Source: Smallanthus sonchifolius (Eukaryota > Streptophyta > Magnoliopsida > Asterales > Asteraceae). Taken from it: a stretch of 64,000 nt of DNA. The notes under the pieces were generated by a model. It saw only the letters and a program-made list of their open reading frames with translations, was not told the origin of the DNA and made no database searches. Shown one piece after another: positions 21,772 to 33,600 of the stretch. The position numbers and the translations under genes are program-made. The stretch covers positions 72,671,001 to 72,735,000 of the forward strand of contig CM042018.1 of assembly GCA_023525975.1 (NCBI GenBank), written 5' to 3'. How positions within the stretch are numbered: position 1 is the stretch's first letter; each line of letters begins with the position of its first letter.

Positions 21772-23185
21772 ATGGCTCGGGCGTTTTCTAACAAATTCAA
21801 CCTGTTAGCTAACATTGAACTAGAATGGAAGGGTGCTGCGTTGCAGTACAGAGACAGTTGATTTCTTGAACCGTTCAAGAATCAGCTACGCCATTTCTGC
21901 TGACCCGATCGTGTCAAGACCCTATCTCGAACAATTATGGGAGACAGCGGAGCACGACTGCACGGTATCCCCCAATGTCATTAGGGCTACCGTTGCAGGT
22001 CAGGCTATCGCATTTTCTGAAGATACCATAAGAAGGGTCCTGCAGTTCAGAGACCTTGCTACCGACCCGACAGCCTATCCAGACTACTTTGTGGATGGGT
22101 GTTGGAGGCAAAGAATGGGATACGTCGGAGCCAGGGACTATGCTTCTTATAAAAAGATGTGGGTATTAGACCAATGGCGGTATTTCGACCACATCATGAT
22201 CCTGTGCATCTCGTCTAGGAAAGCTGGGAAATATGCCATGGGTCATGACCTTGCAGCAGCCATGGTCGGCCTTTCTCTCAACAAGGGCTACAACTTCTCC
22301 CGCTACATCTTTAAGGCCATTAATGACCAGATAAACACATTGGAGAGGTTTCGGTTCTTGTTATACCCTTGGTTTGTGCAACTTTTTATAAATGACGCTT
22401 GGCCAAACCTTCCTGCTATAGGGGAGAGACTGCAAGACAAGCGGGTGGACAAAAGAGTATTTGCTCAATTTCTGAAGCCAGGCAGTGTAGAACCTACCCT
22501 TGTGCACCAGAACTCTTTGGCCACCTTCTAAATGAAGCATATGTGGCACCTGAAGACTGGAGATGGTACGCGTCAATGAGCAACATGAACAACAACAGGA
22601 GGATATGGAAAGTGATGATGGATCGTCTGAGGATGGAGACGACGAAGGCGGTAATGGTGGTGCTGAGGAATCCGATTCAGAAGCAATAGAATCAGATTCT
22701 TCTGATTCCGATGATGCACCATCGCAGGTACACCCACGGAGATCGGCACAGGTAAACCTACCTGCGTCATCCTCCAAAAGAAAGAGACAGAGCTCGAGCG
22801 GAGAATATGAGCCAACATCTGACTCTGACGCTGCTCTACAAAGACAGAGACGAGAGCGTGTTCATAAGAACACGGGAGATAGGCAAGAGGTTGCTATCCC
22901 CGGGGTAGTAGAGGTCCCGACTGTGCAGCAGGTACAAGTTCCAGCTGCCAGTCCAGATTCAGCCTCTACCCCACCTTCACAACAGTTATACCATAGGAGG
23001 AGAAGGCCACAAGTTCAAGCTGACGTGGCAGTCACGACAGTCACAGAGGAGGTTCCTGTGACGGTGACCCTCCCTACAACATCAGTCCAAGTGGCGGTGA
23101 CTACTCCAATTGTCACGAAGTCTGTCACCATCACCCATACCATAACACCCACTCCCATCATCTCATCCCAAATCTCAACAAAAGT
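21772..23185 (+). pseudogene. env-like ORF of Cop-3, frameshifted and 3'-truncated
   Basis: SIRE/Maximus elements carry an extra ORF behind pol, usually called env-like; its function is unproven. The ATG at 21772 opens MARAFSNKFNLLANIELEW and stops after 29 codons. The frame shifts near 21835 into a globular region with VDFLNRSRISYAI, QLWETAEHD, GCWRQRMGYVG and YFDHIMILCISSRKAG (to about 22500). A second shift near 22510 leads through LLNEAYVAPEDWRWY into a very acidic Asp/Glu/Ser segment (22600-22710) and then a Ser/Pro/Val/Thr-rich tail. I see no clear membrane segment. The ORF is cut off near 23185 by the Cop-2a leader. The family resemblance comes from memory of repeat-derived plant proteins and was not searched. 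Confidence 0.65.
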
Positions 23186-23456
23186 TTTTCTGACTTTGAG
23201 AAGAAGGCATCGAAACTACCGGGGGACAGAATCTGTATTTAGTTGGTCATCAAAACTACCCACCCGAAACTATTGCTCTCCCGAAACTAGAGTTTCAATC
23301 GAAACTTGTAGTTTCTATTGGTTGTCCTTGGTTTTTATTCAAGTTTCTCCCTATCAAAACTAGTAGTTTTGGGCTGTCCCTTTTTAATCGAAACTAAGTA
23401 GTTTCGGTTAGCATCCTGTCACCCGAAACTAGCCTTTGATCAAGTATTTATGAGTT
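23186..23456 (+). repeat. Leader of Cop-2a, second part, with CGAAACT word array
   Basis: The leader resumes with GAGAAGAAGGCATCGAAACT. About ten full or half words (CGAAACTA, TAGTTTCG, CAAAACTAGTAGTTTTG) fill 23209-23434. The array ends just before the gag ATG at 23457. Compared with Cop-2b (45497-45833) it lacks about 98 bp between two word copies but keeps about 21 bp elsewhere. Confidence 0.8.
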
Positions 23457-26063
23457 ATGGCATCTTCAAGCAACAATGAGTATGCTGGGGGAAACAAACC
23501 ACCTGTCTTGGTGTCCACTAGAGATTTTGATGATTGGACCAAGAAAATGAAGACCTTCTTTCAGTTCCATAACCACACACTTTTGCAGTCAATCATTGAT
23601 GGTCCAACAAGCCAGTTACTACCACTGCAGATGTTCAGCGTCCCAAGACTGTTGCTGAGTATGATGAGAAAGATATTGCTCTAATTGCCCGAGACAACAA
23701 AGCTTGTAGATCTATTGATACGGCTCTTCCTATGGATGTTTCAAAATATTTTCTGAGTATACTACCGCTAAGGATCTTTGGGTAGCATTATGTACAAGAT
23801 TTGAAGGAAATGCGGAGGTTAGGGAAAGCAAGAGGGATTTGATCAAGAAGCAATATGAGATGTTTAGTAGTGTCCCTGTAGAACCCATGTTTGAGTTGAT
23901 TAACCGGTTCTCAAGCATTGTCTCTAATTAAAGGTTTTGGGAACTGAGTATCCCATTGTTGAGTTAAACAAGAAGCTGCTTGATTCACTGCCTGAGGAAT
24001 GGAATATGTACAGAATTATGAACAAGAAAACATATATGCTTAGTGATCTGTCACAACAAGAACTCTACAGCATTTTAGAGTCTTATGAGTTGGAGATAAA
24101 GAAGGGTGCAGTCACTCCAACTAATCAGTCTAGAAACACAGCTCTTCTTGCTGGTCAAAGCTCTTCCAATTCATCCAACAAAACTACAATGGCATACTTT
24201 CAGACTGATGTCCCACCTTCCATTTATGGAATTCACCCTACCACTTCATCCATCTCTCAGATGCCAACCACTATGATCCCTGATGAGTATCTGCCTATCA
24301 TGACTGCCTTCATGTCATGTTATGATGCACTAATTTCAAGAAACCTGACACCGGTCAGTTTTCAACATGATGACTTGGAGCAGATCAATCCTGATGATTT
24401 GGAGAAAATGGACATTCATTAGTGTATGGCCATGTTGACACTGAGGGCCAAGATATTTATTAAGAGGACTGGGATTGATAAATTCAAGAAAGGGAAGACT
24501 CTGGGCTTTGATATCAAGAAGGTGGGATGCTATAATTGTGACCAGCTGGGTCATTTTGCAAAAAATTGCAAGGAGCCATCATCAAAGAAGCAACATGAAA
24601 AGAAGAACTCATCTGGAAAGCAAGTTGTTGTTTCTCCCAAATCCACCACATTTCTGGTCTGTCAAGCTGATGGACACTATCATTGGGGAGAGCAAGAAGG
24701 GGAAGCAGCTGACAAGGCATTGATGGCTGACATTGAAGAGAAGGAGAAATGTGTTATGATTGAGTCAGCTGAGGATCTCACCACTGTACCAGCTGAAGTA
24801 ATGTCTAGACTTTGCAATGCTCAATCCTGTTTAAATGAAATTCAAAAATATAGATTCATCAACCAAGCCTTGGTCGATGAACGTGATCATATAAAGATGA
24901 TGTATGATTCTGTCGCTAAAAATGAGAAACTTTACTTCAAGAAAATTTGTGATATTTCTGAAGAAAACCGATCTTTGATTGTACAACTTACTACACAAAA
25001 GAATAATAACCAAATTTTAACTGAAAGAATTCAAAAGGTTGAAAAGGAAATCTTTCAAGTTGAACACATGGGTATGGATCAGAAAATTTTATTTGGAATC
25101 ATTAATAACCATATTCATAAAAAAGTCATAGAAGGCATTGGGTATAACTCACACCCACCACCGTATTCTAAATCTGGTAGATTTGCTGATATGCCAGCTT
25201 CTCATGTTCCCACACATTTTATTTGCAACTTATCTATTAATGATTATATTAAAACTTCAGATTCTGACAGTTTTGCTTCCTGTGTAGAGTCCGATTGTGT
25301 AGGTTCCAAAGATGATTGTGATGAGAGTTCTAGTAAGGGAAATGTTTTAAATGAACTTGAATCTGATGAATGTAATAATATGACGGTGTCAAAACTAGAT
25401 ATTTGTGAACACATTGAAAATTTGTGTTTTGGTTCTATGCCTTCTGAGCATGATAGTTTGAGAAATGATATTTCCATGTTTAAGAATGCTTTACCTTTTG
25501 TACCTAAATCTGTAAATGCTATGAGTTGTATTGCAAGCTTTAAAAGTGCAAGAGTTGTTGTGACTGATATTCCACAAGAAACAATGAACAATCTGGAATT
25601 TTTCAGATTAAAGGAAAATCAGAGTCTTCAGGAAAGAACTGTTGAAGAAAGAGACGCCTCTAGTTCTGATGCCTCAACATCACAATCATCTTCATCATCC
25701 TGTGACGACAATTATCAGGCTAAGCCGTCATGTGATAAAGTTTGTTTTAGTTGTGGAGAATCCAATCATGTTTTCAAAACTTGTAAATTATCTACATACC
25801 AACTCAAAGAAGAAAAAGTACCATCTTTTGTTCCAAATTCAGCTGAATGTGATTCAAATGTTTTCTCCAAATCACAACATAGAAGAGATTTGAGACGTAA
25901 GAGGATTAAAAATTCTAAGAATAGGTTGAAAAGAACTTGGAAAATTAAGAATAATGATCTTTTTGATACTTCATTAAAGGAGGATTCTGACTATGATTTC
26001 CTAGAAGTGTTTTGTGATGTTAAAAAGTTCCAGGTCAGCAATGGCTTGGGTACCAAAGTCTGA
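23457..26063 (+). pseudogene. gag: gag pseudogene of Cop-2a
   Basis: The ATG at 23457 opens MASSSNNEYAGGNKPPV with the capsid start FDDWTKKMK. Frame changes near 23640 and 23760, and stops near 23930 and at 24420-24422, interrupt it. From 24426 one long frame runs to 26063. It starts MAMLTLRAKIF, has a complete knuckle CYNCDQLGHFAKNC near 24530, then a Glu/Lys/Asn-rich coiled-coil-like segment (24830-25100). A second complete knuckle, CFSCGESNHVFKTC, lies near 25743. The tail is basic. The conserved AWVPKSD boundary to pol is encoded in the overlapping frame near 26040. The acidic and Cys-containing linker (25200-25600) is shared with Cop-2b. Confidence 0.85.
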
Positions 26064-29000
26064 TTTCCTTAGTCTGTGTAGGGGCAATCGAGGAGGACTT
26101 GAGACAACATCTGGCATGTCGACGTGGTTGCTCAAGACATATGACCGGCAATTTTCTTTGCTGCAAGATTATCATCAAATGGACGGAGATTTTGTCGCCT
26201 TTGCAGGCAATCCAAGAGGAGGAAAGATAGAAGGACAAGGAACTGTGTCCAATGGTGTAAATAGCTTGGAAAATGTCAACTTCGTCCCGCAGCTAAAATA
26301 CAATCTGATGAGTGTGTCCCAGATTTGTGATAAAGACTTTTGTGCCCTCTTTAACTCTAAAGAGTGTTTGATTCTGAAGCCTAGAGTGGTTATTCCTGAA
26401 GACCTTATTCTTATGCGTTTTCCCTGAAGATACAATACCTACAGTCTCGATATGAATAATCCATCCGGAATCGAATCTTGCTTTCTCTCAAAAGCTTCAG
26501 AAGATGAGTCCTTCCTTTGGCAAAAAAATATTAGAACACGTGAACTTTAAGACCATGAACCGCCTTGTTCGATGAAACTTTGTCACTGGTTTACCTTTAA
26601 AAGATTTCTCTCCCATGGAACATTGTCTCTCCTATTCCAAAGGCAAGCAACATAAATCCACCTACAAGCCTAAAACCACCAATTCCATTGACTCCCATCT
26701 TCAATTACTTCACATAGATCTTTTTGGTCCTATGAGTGTTATGAGTCATGGATAGAAATCCAACTACGTGGTGGTAACCGATGACTTCTATCGGTTTACA
26801 TGGGGTATTCTTCCTTGCAAAGAAAGATGAGATGCCAGAGGTTCTGAAGATTCATTTACTGCAGATCGAGAATTTGTTCAATCATAGTGTGAAGACTATC
26901 TGAAGTAATTATTACACCAAGTTCAAGAATTCCATTCTGGATTCTTTTTATGAAAGTAAAGGTATCTCTCGGCAGTTCAGTGCACTTCGTACTCCGTAAC
27001 AAAATGGTGTAGCTGAACGACGTAATCGTACGTTGATAGAAGCAGCAAGGACTATGATAGTTGATTCTAAGCTTCCCGTCACGTTTTGGGCTGAGGCAGT
27101 TAATACCGCATGTTTTGTACAAAACCGTGTTCTTACCACCAAAAGCATCAACAAGACTCCTTATGAGATTATGTACAAGCGCAAGCCTGTTATTAATTTC
27201 TTTAGGAAATTTGGGTGTTTTTGCACAATGTTGAATACTTTGGACTAGCTAAACAAGTTTGAAGCTAAAGATGATGAATGTTATTTTGTGGGATATTCTT
27301 CCAATCAAAGAGCATTTCGTGTTTACAACAAGCGAAGGAGAATCATGCTAGAGTCCATTGATATTAATTGGCACGAAAGCAATCACACGGACACTAGGGA
27401 CGGTCCTGATTGGCTTTTTGATGTCAATTCTTTATTTAAATCATTTAATCTTCCTGTGTTCACAAATATATCTGTTTCAGCTAATCCTATTATGTCTGTG
27501 AATAACCTAGGTACCTTCATCCAGTCAACATGTGGATGTTCCTCCTGTAATTTCTGCTGAAACCTCTTCGAGCTCCTCGGTTCTATTGCAACAGGTGAAA
27601 CTGTTGAGGATCAAACTCCTCCAGTAGTGGATGTTGGTCAACAGTCCTCATCCACAGAACTTGCAGAAGATGAAGCAGTGATTCCTGGCAACAACATTAC
27701 CAATATGGAAGAAAATCTGGCAGAGGATGTTATTCCATAATTACGGGCTCACAAAGGTCATCCTACTGACAACATCATTGGTCCACTCAACGTAGGAGTC
27801 CGAATTCGATGTGCTACTGAAGCTATGAATGACGGTCTCTTCACATGTTTCATTTCTCAAGTTGAACCTAAAAATATCAAAGCTGCACTGCTTGAGAACA
27901 GTTGGGTGGAGGCAATGAAAGAAGAATTACAACAATTTATCAAACTACAAGTGTGGAATTTAGTGGATCTCCCGAAGAACAAAGTCCCAATCGGCACTCG
28001 TTGGGTTTTCCGTAACAAGAAGGATGAAGGAGGAATCGTGGTTCGCAATAAAGCCCGTTTGGTTATTCAGAGGGTTTTATCAAGATGAATGGATTGATTT
28101 TGAAGAAGTATTTGCACCAGTGGCATGCTTGGAAGCCATCAGAATGTTTCTTGCGTATGCAGCCTACATGGACTTCACTTTCTATCAAATGGATGTTAAG
28201 AGCGTATTTTTGGATGGCAAAGTTCAAGATGAAGTTTATGTCAAACAGCCACCGGGGTTCATTGATCCAACTTATCCAGACCATTTCTACACACTGGACA
28301 AGGCATTGTACAGTCTTCATCAAGCACCCCGTGCGTGGTATGAAACGTTATATAAGTATCTGCTTAATAATGGTTTCACACGAGGTGCTATTGACCAAAC
28401 TCTGTTTAAGCAGAAGGATGGTGCGGATACCATTTTGGTGCAGATTTATGTCGATGACATTATTTTTGGATCCACTAATATGTGGTTGTGCAAGAAATTT
28501 GAAGAAGTAATGCGTTCTAAGTTTGAAATGAGCTCTATGGGAGAAATGAAATTCTTTCTAGGATTGCAAGTTGATCAGTTAGAGTCAGGAATTCTCATTC
28601 ACCAAGAGAAATATGTCAACGAAATTCTGACCATGTTCAAAATGACTTAGTTCCTTCCTTCCAAAACTCCTTTGGAAGTTCGACATTCGTTGTCTCCTGA
28701 TTTGGATAGTGAAAGCGTTAATCAACACCTCTATCGCTCGATGATAGGATCTCTCATGTACCTCACTGCTAGTAGACCGGACATCATGTTTGCAATGTGC
28801 TTGTGTGCACGCTTTCAGGCTAATCCTAAACTCTCTCATTTAATTGCTGTCAAACGTATTTTAAGATATTTGAAGTACAAGCCAAAACTTGGGCTTTGGT
28901 ATCCGAAAAGTAACATGTTTGATCTTGTGGCTTATTCAGATTCAGACTACGGGGGATGCAACTTAGACTAAAAATCCACTTATGGGGGTTGTCAATTCCT

Positions 29001-29332
29001 TGGAAACCACCTTGTATCCCGGCAATGTAAGAAGCATACCACCCTTTCTCAATCCACCGCCCAAGGCGAATACATTGCTACAGCCCTTTGATGTTCCCAA
29101 GTAAGATGGATCCACCGTCGTTCCTCACATCACCAAAAATCTCGTCCAACACTCCAAAACCAAACACATTGAGATCAAACATCATTTCATCCGTGACTGG
29201 GTCGAAAAGAAACATATCAAGACCGTTGAAGTAAAAAACGACAAGCAAACCGCCGATATCTTCACTAAAGCTTTTGACTGTGCTAGATTTGAGAAATTGG
29301 TGGAGATACTCGGAATGTTCAATTCTCAATAA
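26064..29332 (+). pseudogene. pol: pol pseudogene of Cop-2a
   Basis: The protease active site is broken: two bases present in Cop-2b are missing after GTCGAC near 26123, so DSG is lost. The region to 26427 is otherwise open (VAFAGNPRGGKIEG). The finger, with CLSYSKGKQ in place of the Cys pair, and the first part of the integrase core lie at 26500-26800 with stops. VAERRNRTLIEAARTM lies near 27013-27050. The hinge is shortened relative to Cop-2b near 27517. RT runs from 27940 with a frameshift near 28075, and YVDD is intact at 28447-28458. RNase H (28672-29332) has SDSDYGGCNLD, then a stop, and lacks about 60 bp near 29120 that Cop-2b keeps. It ends MFNSQ-stop. Confidence 0.85.
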
Positions 29333-29463
29333 CCTTTGTGCATATTGTCTTATATTTTTAAACTTGTTAATCAGGAAGATTTTCAAAAATATTTCTCCTT
29401 TCTGTATAGTTATTTCTTTTTATCTGTTTGAAAAGCAAATCTTTTAGGGGAGAATTTGGAATT
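29333..29463 (+). other. Short tail of Cop-2a with purine tract
   Basis: It matches the start of the post-pol region of Cop-2b (51805-51937). AGGGGAGAA at 29446-29454 looks like a polypurine tract. Similarity to Cop-2b stops at about 29463, the fusion with Cop-4. Confidence 0.8.
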
Positions 29464-29733
29464 GTCTACCTCTGCCATTTGTTGGGTTTGGAGGGAAGGA
29501 TGAAGGTTTTGAAAGGTGGTTAAGTATGGAAGGCTTTGAATGCTTATGGAGGTTTGAGAGAAAATGATGAGGGTTAGGTTGAAATTGAATGTGAAGAGGT
29601 TATAGAGAAATTGATTTGAGTTATAACGGTAGAGAAGGGAAAAAGCAAACTTACTTGTAAAGTACAACCTCATTCACTTTTTACTGTTACAGATGTAATA
29701 CACTATAGCAGTCATGGTAAAGACTGAAGGTAA

Positions 29734-29741
29734 TTTTTATA
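29734..29741 (-). promoter_or_regulatory. TATA box upstream of the truncated env-like ORF of Cop-4
   Basis: TATAAAAA on the minus strand, downstream of the word array and about 255 bp before the ATG. The order (words, TATA, leader, ATG) is the same as in Cop-3. Confidence 0.5.
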
Positions 29742-29780
29742 GCGGGTAAAGTTAATTTAGACTTACTTTTACCCATCAAC

Positions 29781-30140
29781 AGCAAACTTGGTTACTGCGG
29801 ATGGTTACGCCTATCCGCTGCAAGCTTGGTTGCAGCAGATGGTTAAGTCTGCCAGCAGCAAACTCAATTGCTGCTGATGGATGCAATGATCTGCAGCAAG
29901 GATGTTGCTGCTGACAGCCTTAAAGCTATCCGCTGGAAACTTGTTCCAGCTGATAACTTAAAGCAATCAGTGGCAAATTCTTTGCTGCTGATGGATGCAA
30001 TAATCTGCAGCAAGGATGTTGCTGCTGACAGCCTTAAAGCTATCCGCATGAAACTTGTTCCTGCTACTAACTTAAGCAGTCAGTGGCAAAATCTTTGTTG
30101 CTGGTGATTAAACCTGTCAGCAGCAGGAGATGGATGCTGC
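29781..30140. repeat. CAGCAG/CTGCTG word array, post-pol region of Cop-4
   Basis: Words such as CAGCAGCAAACT, TTGCTGCTGATGG and CTGCAGCAAGGATGTTGC recur. A longer direct repeat of about 65 bp (GATGGATGCAATGATCTGC, GCTGACAGCCTTAAAGC) is present at about 29875-29935 and 29991-30050. Related words fill the Cop-4 LTR at 37090-37335. Confidence 0.8.
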
Positions 30141-30157
30141 TGACTTATAACTTTTAA

Positions 30158-33100
30158 TTATAACAAAAGACAAACACATTTACAAAAACAAACTTTTAGA
30201 GACATATTTTGATCAAAGTTCATCATACCAATAGCTTCAACTAAATATCTAAATCTAGTTTCATCAAAAGGTTTTGTAAACAAATCAGCATATTGGTCAT
30301 TGGTATGAACTTTGGTTAAAATAGTTCTCTTTTTCTCAGCTTGATCTCTTATGAAGTGATACCTGATATCAATGTGTTTTGTCTTGGAGTGCTGCACTAG
30401 ATTGTTTGTGATTGATATAGCACTCATGTTGTCAATGTGAATTGGATTTGCCATGAAAGTCATCGCATAATCCAGCATTTGATTTTGTATCAAGATGACT
30501 TGTGCACAACAACTTAAAGCTGCAATGTATCATGCTTCTGCTGTAGAAGTTGAAACACATGTTTGCTTCTTGCACTGCCATGAAATCAGTCTCCCTCCTA
30601 GAAACTGACATCCCCCTGATGTGGACTTTTTTTCCAAGTTGCATCCCCCATAATCACTGTCAGTGTATGCATACAGATTGAACTTATCATTTTTAGAGTA
30701 CCATAGCCCAAGTCTTGGGGCTCCCTTTAGGTATCTAAAAATTGTCTTGACAGCTTGAAGATGTGAAATCTTTGGAGCTGCTTAGAATCTTGCACAGAGA
30801 CATACTGCAAACATGATATTTGGCCTTGAGGCAGTGAGATACATGAGAGACCATATCACTACACGGTACTGATGTTGATCAGTGTCTTGACCATCTTTGA
30901 CTGGAGTCAGCTGATGGTGCACTTGCATATGTGTTCTTATAGCAGAGCAGTCAGCCATCTTGAACCTTTCCAGAATGCTCATATTTGGATTGGCTGATGA
31001 AGATTCCATTTGGAACTTGTTTGGCTTGAAGATCTAGAAAGAAATTTAGTTCACCCATTGAACTCATTTAAAACTTTGAGTGCATTAGGATCTAAAAGTC
31101 TTTACACAACTTCTTCCTTGTTTATCCAAAGGTGATATCATCTACGTATATTTGTACCTGTAAGATTTCTCCCCCTTCGTCTTTGATAAACAAGGTTTGG
31201 TCAATGGCACCTCTTCTGAAGTTATTGCTTAGTAGATATCCAGACAAAGTTTCATACCAGGCTCTTGGGGATTGATGTAAGCCATACAGAGCTTTGTCTA
31301 GTTTGAACACTTGGTTAGGATATGCAGGGTCTACAAAGCCTGGAGGCTGTTTGAAATATACTTCTTCACCAATCTTCCCATACAGAAAGGCACTCTTGAC
31401 ATCCATTTGATAGACCATGAAATTCTTGGATGCAGCAAATGCCAGGAAGATTCTGGTGGCCTCCAGCCTGGCAACAGGAGCAAAGACTTCATCATAGTCA
31501 ATTCCCACTTTTTGAGTGTAGCCTTGAGCTACAAGTCTGGTTTGTTCTTGACTACAATGCCTCTCTCATCTTTCTTGTTCCTGAATACCCATCTTGTGCC
31601 AATAGTAGATTGACCAGGTGGAAGATTAACAAGTTTCCAGACATCATGTCTCTTGAATTACAGTACCTCTTCTTGCATTGCCTCAATCCAACTGGTGTGT
31701 TTCAGAGCATCATCTATCTTCTTGGGTTCCACCTGAGATAGAAAACATGAAAACAAACATATATTGGCCTCATGAGATTTGCTTCTTGTTAGAACTCCTT
31801 GGTGAACTTGGCCAATAATATGTTCCAGAGGATGTTCCTTGTTGATCCTTTATGCTGGTGCCACCTCCAGTTGTATCCCTTGCTCAAGATTGCTTTGATT
31901 TTGATCAGGGATTTCTTCATTCATGGTTGTAGAGTCTTCAATATCAACAGCCACATCAGTATTATCAGCAATAGTATTTTCAGCATCTACAACATTTACC
32001 GAAGAGTCTTCATTCAAATTTTCATTTTCAGACAGGATGCTGCCGGTGACATTGGAAAGTGTGGTTCTGGCTTCACTTGCTTCAATGGCTTCCATAAAAG
32101 ATGGAGGATCAATGGATGGTCTTCTCAGACTGATAGAAGATTTAGGAAAATCCAGCCTGTAGTCAGAGGAGAAAGTGGAAGCAGGTGCTTGAGAAGAGGT
32201 AGACACCATATTTGAGAAGATGAGAGGCTCAAATATTTGGGTGAAGGAGTCTATGTAAAAGAGCCAGTTTGGGCCTTTTCCCTGTTCACAAACAATGTGT
32301 TCTCTACATTCCACATTGGCTGATTCTTCCACAATTCTTGTTCTTGAGTTGAATACTCTGTAGGCCTTGGATTGAGAGAAATAGCCCAAAAAATATCCTT
32401 TATCAGATTTGGCACCAAACTTAGGAAGAACCCCATGTGTGATCAGAATTGTACATGGACATCCAAAAGGTTTTAGAAATCCAATGTGTGGAACTCTTTG
32501 GAACCATAGTTCATAAGGTGTCTTGTTGAGAGGCTTGACTATGAGAACTCTATTTTGCACATAGCAGGTTGTGCTTACTGCTTCTGCCCAGAATGTGAGA
32601 GGAAGTTTTGAGTCAGCCAACATAGATCTTGCTGACTCAATTAGAGTTCTGTTTCTTCTTTCAGCAAATCCATTTTGTTGAGGAGTTCTTGGAACACTGT
32701 ATTGCCTTTCTATTCCCTTGCTCTCACATAAATAGTTCAAAGTGTGGTTCTTGAACTCTGTGCCCTGATCACACCTTATTATCTTTACCTTCTGATTTCT
32801 TTGATTCTCTACCCTAAGGATGTAGGATTTGAGAATTTCAACAGTTTCATCTTTTGTTCTCAAGAAGTATACCCATGAGAATCTAGTGTAGACATCAGTT
32901 ATCACCAGATAGTATGACTTCTTACCCATTGACATAATATTTGTAGGACCAAAGAGATCCATATGCAACAGCTGTAGTGGAGTATCATTTGTATTCAAAG
33001 TCTTGGGCTTGTGAGAACTCTTGTGTTGCTTCCCCTTCAAACAAACAATGCAATGATCTTCTAGCTGGAATTCTTTATCAGGAAGCCCTCAGACAAGATT

Positions 33101-33600
33101 ATCCTTCACCAATTTGTTGATAGTTTTGATGTTAACATGGCTTAATCTCCTATGCTAGAGAGCTGATTCATCAACTGAAGCTTTTGACAGAAAACAGGAT
33201 ACACTGCCAGATGGAGTGACCTCATTCATGTCAAGCACATAAAGATTTTCTTTTCTTTGTGCAGTTAATAAAATCTTTTCTAGAGGAGGTTTGGATAAAC
33301 CAGAAGACAGTACAAAGCATTCTTTATCGGTGAAGAGCATCCAATGCTTTTGATCACAGACCTAGGAAACACTCATGAGATTGAAGTCTAATTCTTTGAC
33401 ATAGTTTACCTTATCAATACTCATTCTTTCATTGGACACAGGTCCTTGTCCAGTAATAGATCCTCCTTTTGAGTCACTTCCAAAGGCAACATATCCTCCA
33501 TTAAAATGTCCGAAGTTGGAGAGGATGGATGTGTTGCCTGTCATGTGCCTGGAACAGCCACTGTCTACCACCCAGGTGTTATTCTTATGACCTGGCTGTC
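30158..33600 (-). pseudogene. pol: pol pseudogene of Cop-4
   Basis: On the minus strand, TWVVDSGCSRHMTGN with protease DSG is encoded near 33570. A stop near 33362 and another near 33155 break the pre-integrase region. From 33040 to 31850 an open frame of 396 codons holds the end of the finger (KGKQHKSSHK) and the integrase core. Its motifs are LLHMDLFGP, CDQGTEFKNH with Gln in place of the usual Asn, and the catalytic Glu in FAERRNRTL. A Ser/Asp/Glu-rich hinge follows. RT resumes at 31508 (IDYDEVFAPVARLEA) with YVDD at 31148-31137. The part after it is disrupted near 31120-31010 and 30780. RNase H ends with KTKHIDIRYHFI and AIGMMNFD near 30210, where the normal stop is lost and the frame runs on to 30158. 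Confidence 0.88.

Larger units (their letters stand above)
11919..23185 (+). mobile_element. Cop-3, SIRE-like copia with env-like ORF, no 3' LTR
   Basis: A 530-bp LTR (TGTTGAAGC to CCTACA) is followed by primer-binding site, leader, gag, pol, a 2.2-kb post-pol region and an env-like ORF. The element then stops near 23185, and the Cop-2a leader resumes almost exactly where it was interrupted: GGAGTT before the element, AAGTTTTTC after it, against GGAGTTTTTC in Cop-2b. I see no second copy of the LTR, so the 3' end is lost although the target is nearly continuous. Confidence 0.85.
11118..29463 (+). mobile_element. Cop-2a, SIRE-like copia, interrupted by Cop-3 and 3'-truncated
   Basis: The parts are an LTR (about 11118-11637), a primer-binding site, leader (11652-11918, then 23186-23456 after the Cop-3 insertion), gag (23457-26063), pol (26064-29332) and a short tail to 29463. 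There it fuses to the truncated end of Cop-4. Cop-2b is a second copy of the same element without Cop-3. The env-like region and 3' LTR are missing. Confidence 0.85.
29464..30157 (-). other. Post-pol region and env-like start of Cop-4
   Basis: On the minus strand this holds CAGCAG/CTGCTG words (30140 down to about 29780), a TATA box (29741-29734), a C/T-rich stretch like a 5' UTR, and an ATG at 29478-29476 with codons for MAEVD. After that the reading frame enters Cop-2a sequence. By position this is the start of an env-like ORF, but five codons cannot prove it. The long open frames over the CAG/CTG words on both strands are products of the repeat. Confidence 0.55.

Noticed and set aside
22361..22818. 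Minus-strand frames opposite the env-like ORF
   Set aside because: Low-complexity Ser/Pro/His products of the complementary strand of the acidic coding stretch.
29864..30107. Protein-coding frames on both strands over the CAG/CTG region
   Set aside because: Mirror-image peptides on both strands come from the direct repeat of about 65 bp; no domain.
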